Positions 26,709 through 34,743 of a stretch of DNA of 60,401 nt are shown here, piece by piece; positions within the stretch are counted from its first letter, which is position 1; every line of letters starts with the position of its first letter. A model generated the notes under the pieces. That model had not been told where the DNA came from and did not search any database. It saw only the letters and a program-made list of their open reading frames with translations. This DNA comes from Promethearchaeota archaeon Loki_b32. GTDB taxonomy: Archaea; Asgardarchaeota; Lokiarchaeia; Sigyniarchaeales; SOKP01. Location: assembly GCA_005223125.1 (NCBI GenBank), contig NJBH01000024.1, forward strand, positions 1 to 60,401. Direction: 5' to 3'. Both the position numbers and the translations under genes were made by a program.

Positions 26709-27161
26709 TCAGAACAAATCTAAAAATGGTTCAATTTTCTTTTTTCCATCAACACTTGTTATGCATTCTAAAATTCTTTTTGAAAGTTCTTTTTTTTTAT
26801 TAAAATATATTTTCATTATTTCTTCTAAAGATTTATTTGGATATCTTTCAACAAGAGCAAGATCTCTCCTAGGACAACCATTACGGCGCATACAACAGTA
26901 GGAGAGTGATCCAAAGCATACTACCTCAGAATCCCAATTATTTTCATTCGAGAATTCCACCTTAATTTGGATAAATTCCTCAGGAGTCAAGCCAATCTCG
27001 GTTAATATTTTATCTCTTTTACAAATAAAAGCATGTGTTAACGAATAACCAGGCTTGCAACAAAAAGTCAATCCTCGGTAATCAGCACCCATACAAATAT
27101 GTATTGGAGCACCTTTCCACCCTGGAACGTCTCTAAGCTTTTCAGGATCTAAATCTACCAT
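26709..27161 (-). CDS. Cysteine-rich protein resembling methanogenesis marker 9
   Basis: A 150-residue cytosolic protein with a cysteine pattern suggestive of metal or Fe-S binding: HICMGADYRGLTFCCKPGY near residues 22-40, a Cys in FICKRD near 48, and SYCCMRRNGCPRRD near 87-100. The MGADYRGLTFCC block is what I remember of the methanogenesis marker 9 family, found in methanogens and other archaea with related C1 metabolism. The function is unknown. It is upstream of the DHH gene on the same strand. Confidence 0.55.
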   Translation of the reverse strand: MVDLDPEKLRDVPGWKGAPIHICMGADYRGLTFCCKPGYSLTHAFICKRDKILTEIGLTPEEFIQIKVEFSNENNWDSEVVCFGSLSYCCMRRNGCPRRDLALVERYPNKSLEEIMKIYFNKKKELSKRILECITSVDGKKKIEPFLDLF

Positions 27162-27312
27162 GTTTTTTTAGGAATTTTTTCTTATAATATATATGAAAAT
27201 CCACAAGATAATTTTAAATTTCTATTTTTAGAATAAAACCCTAATATTTTAAAAAAAATGGAATTTAAACTATGAATATTGATGATCATTAGATTCTTTA
27301 AAAAGAAAGGAG

Positions 27313-27445
27313 GGCTCGGTACGGGAATTGTCCCGAAAAGAATAAGTTTCTTTCCGTTTGAACCCGTCTTTCCCCAGTAGTAAGAATTTTCTTACTCTTC
27401 TAGGGATTCACAGTCCCCAATACTAACCACTATACAAACCGAGCC
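27313..27445 (-). tRNA. tRNA-His (anticodon GTG) with two apparent introns
   Basis: On the minus strand G-1 is at 27445 and C73 at 27313. The acceptor stem is GCTCGGT/ACCGAGC, the D arm GTAT..GTAT with loop AGTGGTTA, and the anticodon arm GGGGA-CTGTGAA-TCCCT (anticodon GTG). The T stem is ACGGG/CCCGT. The encoded G-1 opposite C73 is the tRNA-His identity mark. The gene is ~60 bases too long. One extra hairpin lies in the variable region (about 27399-27370, arms AGTAAGAA/TTCTTACT), the other in the T loop (about 27357-27328, arms CGGAAAGAA/TTCTTTTCG). For the second, a bulge-helix-bulge can be drawn: bulge AAA, 4-bp GTTC/GGAC, bulge AAT. It yields loop TTCAATT after removal of 30 bases. Exact borders of the first are less sure. 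Confidence 0.85.
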
Positions 27446-27497
27446 ATTGTTTTTTTCTTACATTAAGTTTTAATGTTTAATTCTAAAAAAATTTTAT

Positions 27498-28082
27498 TTA
27501 AATTTTCTCTTCTTCCTTCTCATTTATAACTTTTAATATATAATTTAAAACCTCATTAATAGCATAATCTAAATCTCCTGAATTATCTATAATGTAATCT
27601 GCTTCTGGGAATTTTTGCATTTTTCTTGCCCTTACGATTCTTTCTTCTAATAAGCCCTCATTTTCTCTTTTTCTGTTTTTTATTCTTTGTAGAGTAATTT
27701 CAAAGGGAACTTCAATAGAAATTACTTTAATATTTTTATATCTTTCTCTTGCTTCATTTACTATTGTACGACTAACATTTATTATTACGGGGTGTCCATT
27801 CTTTAGGTAATTCTCAATTTCTAATGGAATTCCATAATCTAAATCATAAATGTGCCATTTTAGCGTAAAATTTCCTTTCTTATCCATTTTTTTGAACTCT
27901 TCTGAAGTTATTGAAATGTTTTTTTCAAATTCAGATGGGTGTCTCGTAATAAATCTTTTAGGAATGTAAATTTGCTTCAAATGAGAAGGATAATTTTGGG
28001 CAAGTCCTGAAATTATGGAATCTTTCCCAGAGCCAGAATTCCCAACAACCAAGAATAAAGTACCATGGAAGTTTTTTTTCAT
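27498..28082 (-). CDS. PhnN-like ribose 1,5-bisphosphokinase
   Basis: A 194-residue P-loop kinase of the guanylate-kinase/PhnN group. Walker A is GNSGSGKDS at 14-22 (Asp after the Lys, as in PhnN); RFITRHPS near 43-50, TLKWHIYDLDYGIP near 76-89 and QRIKNRKREN near 130 parallel PhnN blocks. PhnN phosphorylates ribose 1,5-bisphosphate to PRPP in phosphonate or AMP/ribose salvage. No phosphonate genes are adjacent, so here it may serve nucleotide salvage. It lies next to the tRNA-His gene and is divergent from the DtxR regulator. A general nucleoside monophosphate kinase is the alternative. Confidence 0.7.
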   Translation of the reverse strand: MKKNFHGTLFLVVGNSGSGKDSIISGLAQNYPSHLKQIYIPKRFITRHPSEFEKNISITSEEFKKMDKKGNFTLKWHIYDLDYGIPLEIENYLKNGHPVIINVSRTIVNEARERYKNIKVISIEVPFEITLQRIKNRKRENEGLLEERIVRARKMQKFPEADYIIDNSGDLDYAINEVLNYILKVINEKEEEKI

Positions 28083-28285
28083 TCTCCTTTACTATTATCA
28101 ATTTTAATTTATAATCAAGATTCTTACAGAAAATAAAATCTATATATTAATTAATTCTGATTTGGTTAAAAAGTATATAAATTGAATAATTATAACAAAA
28201 ATGAAAAAGATTAAAGAATGAAAAATGTTATAAGTCTTACTAGACCAATTTATTTTACAGCTATATTTGAAATTTTCCTTAAAAA

Positions 28286-28708
28286 ATGGCGAAAAAAAGC
28301 ATTAATGAAATTTCAAAAATTTCTGATATACCCGAGAGTTATCAAAGATATTTAGACGAAATTCACTCAATATCAAGAAATAAGAAAGGGGGTTGGGTTA
28401 GCAATAAGGAGATTGCAGAAAAACTTCAAGTCGAACCAGCTTCTGTATCAGGAATGCTAGAAAAATTGAAAAAAAAGGGTTTAATTAAATGGGAACCTAG
28501 AAAAGCTATAAGGTTAACAGAAAAAGGGAAAAAGATTGCTAAACAATTAGATGAAACACACACTTTACTTCACCTCTTCTTTTCGAAAGTATTGAAAATC
28601 GAAGATCAAGATGCTATTGAAAATCTCTCTTGTGATATAGAACATCATATTACTCAAAATGTCAAGAAATCGTTAGAAGAATTCCTTTCAAAATATTTAG
28701 ATGATTAG
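28286..28708 (+). CDS. DtxR/MntR-family metal-dependent regulator
   Basis: A 140-residue protein with the DtxR layout. An N-terminal winged helix (NKEIAEKLQVEPASVSGMLEKL, residues ~41-62) is followed by the wing KWEPRKAIRLTEKG. A dimerisation/metal-binding helix pair carries the ligands typical of the family (Asp/Glu and His in DETHTLLHLFF, then CDIEHHI near 113-119). There is no SH3 domain, as in MntR. It probably represses genes in response to Fe(II) or Mn(II); its targets are not evident. A TATA-like AAGTATATAAATT lies ~110 bases upstream. Confidence 0.8.
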   Translation: MAKKSINEISKISDIPESYQRYLDEIHSISRNKKGGWVSNKEIAEKLQVEPASVSGMLEKLKKKGLIKWEPRKAIRLTEKGKKIAKQLDETHTLLHLFFSKVLKIEDQDAIENLSCDIEHHITQNVKKSLEEFLSKYLDD

Positions 28709-28773
28709 ATTTAATTATAATATTTAATTCAATGATGCAACAAACCTAAATTATTTTCTTAAATGTAATAAAA

Positions 28774-29529
28774 ATGTCTGAGGAATTAAAACAAAAAATT
28801 GGTACTGTCCAAAAAATCTTCGAAAATTTTTCTAACTTTATTGAATTGAGTGATTTTAGATCATATTTATTATTTACTTTAACTAGCCAAGTCCCTACAA
28901 ATATTATGGCTCAATTAGGGTTAGGATCCAATAAGGAAATAATAAACTTACCTTATAATCCTATTTTTAATATATATTATCAAAAGATCAACCTAATTTC
29001 AGCAGGATCGTTGATAGTTTATACTAAAAATGCCCCTATTACTGACAAATTTATATTGGATAAAGATGATCCCATTATTAAAAAGTACCTTAACATTAAT
29101 GAGATGAGTCTTGCTTTTCGTGGTAAAGAAAAATTTATCCTCCCTAAGATTAGTGATTGTAGTGCTTTTAATGTTGATGGAAAGTTGATCATAAAAGTTG
29201 ACGATTTATTTCACTCATTAGAAAGTTTTTTAGCTATTACTGAACCAAATTTACTCTTTGTTATCGATGCTAATGAAGAATCAGAACCTGACCTAGTCTT
29301 CACATTTAACATGATACCAGAGATGCCAAGCCGTATGGATCAAAAGGTCTTAAAAATTGATGTATTTTTTGACAAAGAGCATAAAACAAGAGATAAGGTT
29401 TATTTAGAACGAGAAGAAAATTATAATATCAAATATCTGAAAGATATTAAAGAAGTTAGCCATGCTGATTTATATAAATCCGCCTTTTCATTAATAATCC
29501 ATGTAAAATCATTTTCAAAACCATATTAA
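28774..29529 (+). CDS. Hypothetical protein, 251 residues
   Basis: I do not recognise a family. It has no signal peptide or membrane helices, and the composition suggests a soluble alpha/beta protein. An N-terminal helix (MSEELKQKIGTVQKIFENF) is followed by alternating strands such as LIVYTKN near 86, KLIIKVDDLF near 134 and LLFVIDANEE near 156. It follows the DtxR-like regulator by 65 bases and may be on the same transcript. Confidence 0.6.
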   Translation: MSEELKQKIGTVQKIFENFSNFIELSDFRSYLLFTLTSQVPTNIMAQLGLGSNKEIINLPYNPIFNIYYQKINLISAGSLIVYTKNAPITDKFILDKDDPIIKKYLNINEMSLAFRGKEKFILPKISDCSAFNVDGKLIIKVDDLFHSLESFLAITEPNLLFVIDANEESEPDLVFTFNMIPEMPSRMDQKVLKIDVFFDKEHKTRDKVYLEREENYNIKYLKDIKEVSHADLYKSAFSLIIHVKSFSKPY

Positions 29530-29549
29530 ACCTTACTCTACTTTTCTTT

Positions 29550-29614
29550 ACCTAATAAACTTATAAATTAGAATTGAAGAAATGTATATTATCGCGTTAA
29601 TACATTTATTAGGT
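29550..29614. repeat. Nested inverted repeats upstream of the RHH regulator
   Basis: Outer arms ACCTAATAAA at 29550-29559 and TTTATTAGGT at 29605-29614 are perfect 10-base inverted copies. Inside them AATGTAT (29581-29587) and ATACATT (29600-29606) form a second pair centred near a CGCG. Either could form a cruciform, RNA hairpin or regulator site. They lie after the hypothetical gene and ~150 bases before the RHH gene. Confidence 0.4.
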
Positions 29615-29647
29615 TATTGATAGATTTATATTCGTTAGCAATTAAGC

Positions 29648-29676
29648 GATTAATATCATTAAAGGATTAATATGAT
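29648..29676. promoter_or_regulatory. Direct-repeat operator before the RHH regulator
   Basis: GATTAATATCAT at 29648-29659 is repeated as GATTAATATGAT at 29665-29676, a 17-base period with 11 of 12 bases equal. A TATA-like TTTATAAAAC follows directly at 29680-29689. Ribbon-helix-helix proteins often bind such tandem half-sites, so autoregulation of the next gene is a reasonable inference. Confidence 0.45.
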
Positions 29677-29765
29677 CAATTTATAAAACATCCGACAAAA
29701 TATATAAAGTATAAGATTCACTACTCAGTTTAATTCTAAACAATTTACAAAAAGGGTTGCTTAAA

Positions 29766-29969
29766 TTGAAAATTATTACAATTAATTTACCAGAAAAGTA
29801 TTTACAAGCGATTCAAATTCTTAATGATATGGGTGTCTATCCTTCCCGTAGTGAAGCTATAAGAATAGCATTGCGCCAATTTTTATCAAAAGAGCTAAAA
29901 ATGTATAACGATCTTGACGATGATAGTTTTAGAATGCTTATCAGAAGCAAACCAAACATTAAGAATTAA
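29766..29969 (+). CDS. Ribbon-helix-helix (CopG/NikR-like) regulator
   Basis: A 67-residue protein. The N-terminal strand KIITINLPEKYL is followed by two helices (LQAIQILNDMG, then SRSEAIRIALRQFL), the classic ribbon-helix-helix fold that binds DNA as a dimer. The YPSRSEAIRIAL block is typical of archaeal RHH regulators. TTG at 29766 is preferred over TTG at 29757 because AAAGGG ends at 29754, giving 11 bases of spacing instead of 2, and because the family begins right at the strand. A tandem repeat lies just upstream of its TATA box. Confidence 0.75.
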   Translation: MKIITINLPEKYLQAIQILNDMGVYPSRSEAIRIALRQFLSKELKMYNDLDDDSFRMLIRSKPNIKN

Positions 29970-29973
29970 TATC

Positions 29974-29981
29974 TTTTTTTT
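29974..29981 (+). terminator. Oligo-T terminator after the RHH gene
   Basis: Eight T bases start 5 bases after the stop codon of the RHH gene, a short archaeal-type terminator. Confidence 0.4.
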
Positions 29982-30113
29982 CCTCATTCTAATTTTTTTA
30001 AAACATTGACATAGCTCAAGACATAAATACCAAACTGTTATATTTTCATTTAGACCCAAGCGATTCTGAATTTAAATTTATTTATTAGAATTCAATTTAG
30101 AGGAAAAACTTTG

Positions 30114-30752
30114 ATGAAAATTGGGATAATTGGTACTGGAAATATGGGAAAAGGTTTAGGACAAATTTTAGTAGAAAAAAACTATGAGATCATGTTTGGC
30201 TCGCGTGATCCTGTCAATGTACTAAAATTAGCTAATTCATTTGGTCCTAATGTATCAGGAGGTACGTATGCTGATGCCGTTCAATTCGGTGATATAATAA
30301 TCCTTGCAATTCCTTGGTCGTCAGTAAAAGAATCTATTGAAGCTGCGGGTGATCTGAATGGAAAAATACTTATTGATTGTACAAATGCAGTGGCTCCACA
30401 TTTAGGAGGTTTGTTAGTTGGGCACACAACATCTGCAGCAGAAAAAATTGCAAAATGGGCTGAGGGGGCAAAAGTGGTAAAAGCTTTTAATTCACTTGGA
30501 TCTGAAAACCTTGCGAAATTACAATTTGGTACACAAAATGCAAGCACATTCATCTGCGGAGATGATTTAGAAGCAAAATCGGTTGTGCGTCGTTTAGGAG
30601 AAGAAATTGGTTTTGACGTTGTAGACGCGGGACCACTCACAAATGCTAGATTGATTGAACCTCTCGCAATGCTTTGGATTGAGTTAGCTTATAAGCAAGG
30701 AATGGGAACTGATATCGCTTTTAAATTATTACGGCGTAGAAAAGCAAAATAA
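30114..30752 (+). CDS. NADPH:F420 oxidoreductase-type dehydrogenase
   Basis: About 212 residues with an N-terminal Rossmann fold: IGIIGTGNMGKGLG at 3-16, GSRDP near 31-35 (the Ser-Arg pair favours NADPH) and ILAIPWSSV near 65. The C-terminal part has KVVKAFNSLG near 121 and DAGPLTNARLIEPLAMLWI near 181-199. This matches the F420-dependent NADP reductase family, which transfers hydride between F420H2 and NADP+. The start is ATG 30114, behind an AGAGG site; a TTG just before it is less likely. It stands alone between an RHH regulator and an alcohol dehydrogenase. Confidence 0.8.
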   Translation: MKIGIIGTGNMGKGLGQILVEKNYEIMFGSRDPVNVLKLANSFGPNVSGGTYADAVQFGDIIILAIPWSSVKESIEAAGDLNGKILIDCTNAVAPHLGGLLVGHTTSAAEKIAKWAEGAKVVKAFNSLGSENLAKLQFGTQNASTFICGDDLEAKSVVRRLGEEIGFDVVDAGPLTNARLIEPLAMLWIELAYKQGMGTDIAFKLLRRRKAK

Positions 30753-30918
30753 ATTATTAAATTATATTATTTTTCTCCTTTCTATTATGTTTTTATATAT
30801 TGAAATGAATTGTTTTTCACTTCAACTAATACATAAATCTATAAAACAGATTTAATTTAAAAGTTATAAATAATCACATCAATATTTTTTTTGAATAACT
30901 ACCTTTAATGAATGAATT

Positions 30919-31968
30919 ATGAGAGTTGCTCGATATTTTAGTAATGATATTATAAAAACTGATGAAATACCGAAACCAATTATAGGACCGGGAGAATTCC
31001 TAGTTAAGGTTAAAAAGTCTGGAATTTGCGGGTCGGACATTCTAGAATATTATCGAAAAACAAAAATGAAAAAATTAGGAGTAAATTCTTTAATTTTAGG
31101 TCACGAAATCGCAGGAGATATCGTTGAGATTGGCGAATCAGTTAAACACCTTAAACTAGGAGATCGTGTATTTGTATCACATCACGTTCCATGCTTTGAA
31201 TGCAATGAGTGTCAACAAGGACATCACACTGCCTGTACTCTACTCCACAATACAAATTTTGATCCCGGAGGTTTTGCTGAATATGTTAGAATACCGGAAA
31301 TCAATATAGAAAAAAAGGGTGTTTATGTTTTAGATAAAAACGTTTCTTATGAAGAAGGCGTTTTTATCGAACCATTAGGCTGTGTATGTCGTGCTCAAAG
31401 ATTAGCAAATGTTAAAAAAGGATTCACTGTTCTAATTTTAGGATGCGGTGCATCTGGATTATTACATATACAATTAGCAAAACTCAGAGGAGCTAAAAAA
31501 GTTATAGCGACTGATATAAATGAATATAGATTACAAAAAGCAAAGGATTTTGGAGTCGATGAAGTCTTTAACGCAAAAGTTGATTTACCTGATGAAATAA
31601 AAAAGATAAATAACTATAGGTTAGCCGATATTGTCATAGTATGTACTGGAGCCGTATCAGCAGCAAACCAAGCTCTAGAATGCGCAGCACCTGGAGGTAA
31701 AATTATTTTTTTTGCGGTTCCAGAACCATGGGTTTACCTTAATGTTCCTATAAATAAATATTGGAGAAATGAAATTACAATAATGACTTCTTATGGTGCA
31801 GCTCCAGAAGATCTTGACGAAGCATATAACTGGATACTTTCTAAAAGAATCAATGTTGTAGATTTAATTACTCATAGATTCCCACTCAGTAAAACAAGTG
31901 AAGCTTTCAAAGTAGTTTGTGAAGCGGGTGAATCTATGAAAGTTATTTTAGATCCAGAGGAAGAATAA
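30919..31968 (+). CDS. Zinc-dependent MDR alcohol/polyol dehydrogenase
   Basis: A 349-residue medium-chain dehydrogenase. Catalytic zinc ligands are visible: Cys in GICGSD near 37 and GHEIAGDIVEIG near 62-73. The structural zinc loop has CFECNECQQGHHTAC near 94-108. The NAD(P)-binding motif is LILGCGASGLLHIQ near 174-187, with Asp in TDINEYR pointing to NAD. It resembles threonine/sorbitol-type dehydrogenases; the substrate is not certain. The neighbours (F420 reductase, MBL hydrolase) do not define a pathway. Confidence 0.85.
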   Translation: MRVARYFSNDIIKTDEIPKPIIGPGEFLVKVKKSGICGSDILEYYRKTKMKKLGVNSLILGHEIAGDIVEIGESVKHLKLGDRVFVSHHVPCFECNECQQGHHTACTLLHNTNFDPGGFAEYVRIPEINIEKKGVYVLDKNVSYEEGVFIEPLGCVCRAQRLANVKKGFTVLILGCGASGLLHIQLAKLRGAKKVIATDINEYRLQKAKDFGVDEVFNAKVDLPDEIKKINNYRLADIVIVCTGAVSAANQALECAAPGGKIIFFAVPEPWVYLNVPINKYWRNEITIMTSYGAAPEDLDEAYNWILSKRINVVDLITHRFPLSKTSEAFKVVCEAGESMKVILDPEEE

Positions 31969-31980
31969 CATTTATTCAAT

Positions 31981-32937
31981 TTATCTAAGATATTTACTCC
32001 TCTCTATATGTTTGCTTATTATTCCAGATTCCCAAAAATTATAGATGTCTAACAAAAATCCTTTCATCTTCTTTTTAGGAAAGAATAAATCTAATTTAAG
32101 GAAATCATCAATAGAAAATTCATTTTTAGATGGTTTAAGAGATAAAATTGCTTGATCTACAATAATTTGATTTTTTGCTATTTTTTCTCGCATATATGTA
32201 AATGGAATTATATCAGGACTTTTAACAATATACGAATGACTTGAAGTTAGAAAATCAGCTCGTTCAAGAAAAATGGATTCAGTTAAATCGATATCCTTCA
32301 AATATTGACTAATAGAACACCCCTCAAATCCATACCATGGACCAAATCCATCCTCTCCTGGTTCATGCTGATCAAATCCTAAACAACTGATATGAACAAT
32401 TCTTTCTCTTGGTAGTAAAAAACCAACATGTGCTTTAGAATGTCCTATTAATGGAATAGTTTCAATAATAAAATCTCCAAACTCTAATATATCACCTGGA
32501 TTAAAAGGATTTACATGATTACATTTTTGATAACCATTTAGTTCGCCAAATTTCTTTATTAATGAGAAATCCATCACATCACTAAATCCAAATCCTTCAT
32601 AGAAATTATAGAGATCTAATAAATATTTATGTTCTGGAATTGGGGCATAAATTTTAGCACCTAAAGTTTCCCAATGGTGTACATGTGCCATATGATCCAT
32701 GTGTCCATGAGTACAAACATAAAAGGAGATAGGACCATAAAAATCATTAATTTGATTTATTAAATTAGGTTCAATATTTAAATCTAAGACAATAGTAAGG
32801 GTAGTTCTTCCTTTCTTTGGTAAGATAATTAATCCATCACAACAAGAAAAGTAATAAGGCGGTTTTTTTTGATGGATTAGCAGAACATCTTCTGTAACTT
32901 TTATAATTTCAAGGTTATCGATTTTTGGTAAAGCCAT
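31981..32937 (-). CDS. MBL-fold metallo-hydrolase
   Basis: A 318-residue protein with the metallo-beta-lactamase signature CTHGHMDHMAHVHHW near 84-98 (HxHxDH). A further His is in IGHSKAHVGFL near 162-172, and an Asp follows in SCLGFDQHE near 188. The C-terminal ~80 residues are helical. Such proteins hydrolyse esters or thioesters such as acylhomoserine lactones, S-lactoylglutathione or sulfatase-like substrates; the substrate is unknown here. Convergent with the alcohol dehydrogenase. Confidence 0.8.
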   Translation of the reverse strand: MALPKIDNLEIIKVTEDVLLIHQKKPPYYFSCCDGLIILPKKGRTTLTIVLDLNIEPNLINQINDFYGPISFYVCTHGHMDHMAHVHHWETLGAKIYAPIPEHKYLLDLYNFYEGFGFSDVMDFSLIKKFGELNGYQKCNHVNPFNPGDILEFGDFIIETIPLIGHSKAHVGFLLPRERIVHISCLGFDQHEPGEDGFGPWYGFEGCSISQYLKDIDLTESIFLERADFLTSSHSYIVKSPDIIPFTYMREKIAKNQIIVDQAILSLKPSKNEFSIDDFLKLDLFFPKKKMKGFLLDIYNFWESGIISKHIERSKYLR

Positions 32938-33136
32938 ATAAGTAAGTCATTGAAAATAATTCATTTTGCTTGCGATTTAAAATAAATTAGGATTTAATAA
33001 ATTAACCTTGAAGAAATTTCTTTTATTTTTGGAATTCATCATCAATTAAAAGAAAAAGATTGCAGAAATCGTAATAATATTTGGTATGATATGAAAAATA
33101 ATTGAATATATTAAAAAAAAGATAATAAAAAGAAAA

Positions 33137-33961
33137 TTATAGACCTTTGGGACCCTGTTTATAAATTTCAAAAGCTTCATCTACTGAGGCATCCTCATGA
33201 ACGATAGCTCTTACAGCTTTAATCATGCCTAATGGGCTGTCACTTTGAAAGATATTTCGCCCCATATCAACGCCAACAGCACCATTCGCGATAGCATTCT
33301 TTGACATTTGTAATGCCTCTTTTTCTCTAATTTTCTTACCTCCTGCGATCACAACTGGCACTGGACAAATACTAGTTACCTCTTCAAAGTTCTCACAATA
33401 ATAGGTTTTTACGAAAGTAGCCCCCAATTCTGCAGCCATCCTACTCGCCATCCCTAAATACCGTGCATCTCTGACCATCTCTCTTCCAACTGCAGTGACC
33501 GCTAGAACTGGCACTCCGTAAGTTTGCCCAAAATTCACGAGTTTGGAGAGATTCATTAAAGTTTGCTTCTCATACTCACCGCCAACAAAAATAGAACAGG
33601 TAATAGCAGAAACATTTAATCTTATCGCATCCTCAATAGAAACATTAATTTCTTCATTTGAGAGTTCCTTAAGCATACTTGCACCAGCAGAAACTCTTAA
33701 GACAATTGGTACATCCAGTTCTGAAGGCACACAGTTTCTAAGCATTCCACGTGTAAGCATTAAAGCGTCAGCATATTCAAATAATGGGCTCATATCACTG
33801 AAACATTTTAATTGACCCGGAATATTTCCAAAATATCCATGATCAATAGCCAACATAACACATCGTCCAGATTTGGGCTTAATAATTCTATTTAATCTAT
33901 TTAATCGATCTGCTTAAATAATTAATCTGTTTTGAAAGCCCCAATCACCTACTACAACCAC
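33137..33961 (-). pseudogene. DhnA/LsrF-type class I aldolase with disrupted N-terminus
   Basis: From ATG 33856 the product begins MLAIDHGYF, which is already beta-strand 1 of the barrel. The Schiff-base lysine is in FVKTYYCEN near 146, and the phosphate-binding strands VVIAGGKK and GAVGVDMGRNIFQ follow. Upstream in the same frame VGDWGFQNRL and ADRLNRLNRIIKPKSGRCV are clear family sequence, starting at GTG 33961 behind an AGAAGGTG site. A TAA at 33914-33916 interrupts it, inside a stretch that looks locally duplicated. The gene thus lacks a usable N-terminal helix region and is probably inactive. Relatives are aldolases/thiolases acting on sugar-phosphate-like substrates. Confidence 0.6.
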
Positions 33962-34024
33962 TTTTAGTTCACACCTTCTATATTAGATTATATTTTTAAT
34001 TAACTTCTTTAAAATAATTAATCA

Positions 34025-34192
34025 TCTTTATTTTATTTTTTCTATAAAACAAAAATAGATAGAGCATCTTGGAAATAATTAAATAACACTTAAGAATTCT
34101 TCAACTCTATTCTTTATTTTTGAAACGATCTTTTTTGAAATGTTTCGCCTTATAAGCTCTTTAATCAAATTCAAATGATAATTACTAATCTT
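34025..34192. repeat. Partial copy of the 3' end of the zinc-ribbon gene at 37079
   Basis: About 170 bases match 37022-37192 closely, at an almost constant offset of 3000 bases, and include the last ~40 codons (KISNYHLNLIKEL and SKIKNRVEEFLSVI), the stop codon and the AT-rich tail after it. It is joined in frame to the broken monooxygenase gene upstream. A segmental duplication is the simplest explanation. Confidence 0.75.
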
Positions 34193-34200
34193 GTGCATTG

Positions 34201-34633
34201 TAATCAACTCCGTAAACATTTTCTTGTATATCATCAAAGATTCTTCAAGTTCGTCAACTCTTCTTTTTGGTGTAGGAAAATGATACTCATACGCTTTATA
34301 TTCTTCCTCATACCACCCAGCACCTAGCTACAATAAAGCTCGACCATTAGAAATATTATCCAATGTTGATATCATTTTAGCCAAATAAGTAGGATTACGG
34401 AAAGAGTTACAGAGAACAATATGGCCTAATTTTACTTTTTGTGTTTCCGTCGCTAAAGTAGCTAAGAGCATAACAGATTCCAGATAAGTTTCTTTTTTAT
34501 CTCTTGTTGCATCAAAACCAATTAAATGATCATTTACATGAACAGAATCGAATCCTAATTTTTCTACGCGTAATGTTAAATCTCTAATATCTGGATAATT
34601 CAACGGACTTCTCATATAATAACCATATTTCAG
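34201..34633 (-). pseudogene. Luciferase-like (LLM class) monooxygenase fragment
   Basis: The frame reads KYGYYMRSP, then DLTLRVEKLGFDSVHVNDHL and GHIVLCNSFRNPTYLAKM, the N-terminal barrel of F420/flavin-dependent luciferase-like monooxygenases. It ends NGRALL and hits TAG at 34328-34330. The same frame resumes with LGAGWYEEEYKAYEYHF, the expected continuation of the family, runs ~40 residues and then passes without a break into a copied 3' end of the gene at 37079. The probable original start is CTG at 34633 (first ATG 34615). With an internal stop and about two thirds of the barrel missing, it is a pseudogene. Confidence 0.8.
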
Positions 34634-34743
34634 AGATTTAAAAAAATTAGTCTTCTTATTAAGTTTGGGTAAAGGATTAGTATTTAAAAATTAAGTTAGG
34701 AAAGAATAAGTAAATCGTTTTAATCCATTTAAGTATAAATCTG

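Noticed and set aside
28218-28355. 45-codon frame overlapping the start of the DtxR-like gene
   Set aside because: It runs out of frame through a well-supported regulator gene, has no ribosome site and reads like low-complexity Lys/Phe sequence.
30281-30640. Minus-strand frame opposite the F420-type reductase
   Set aside because: The plus-strand frame has an intact GTGNMG motif and a good start; the opposite frame has no family features.
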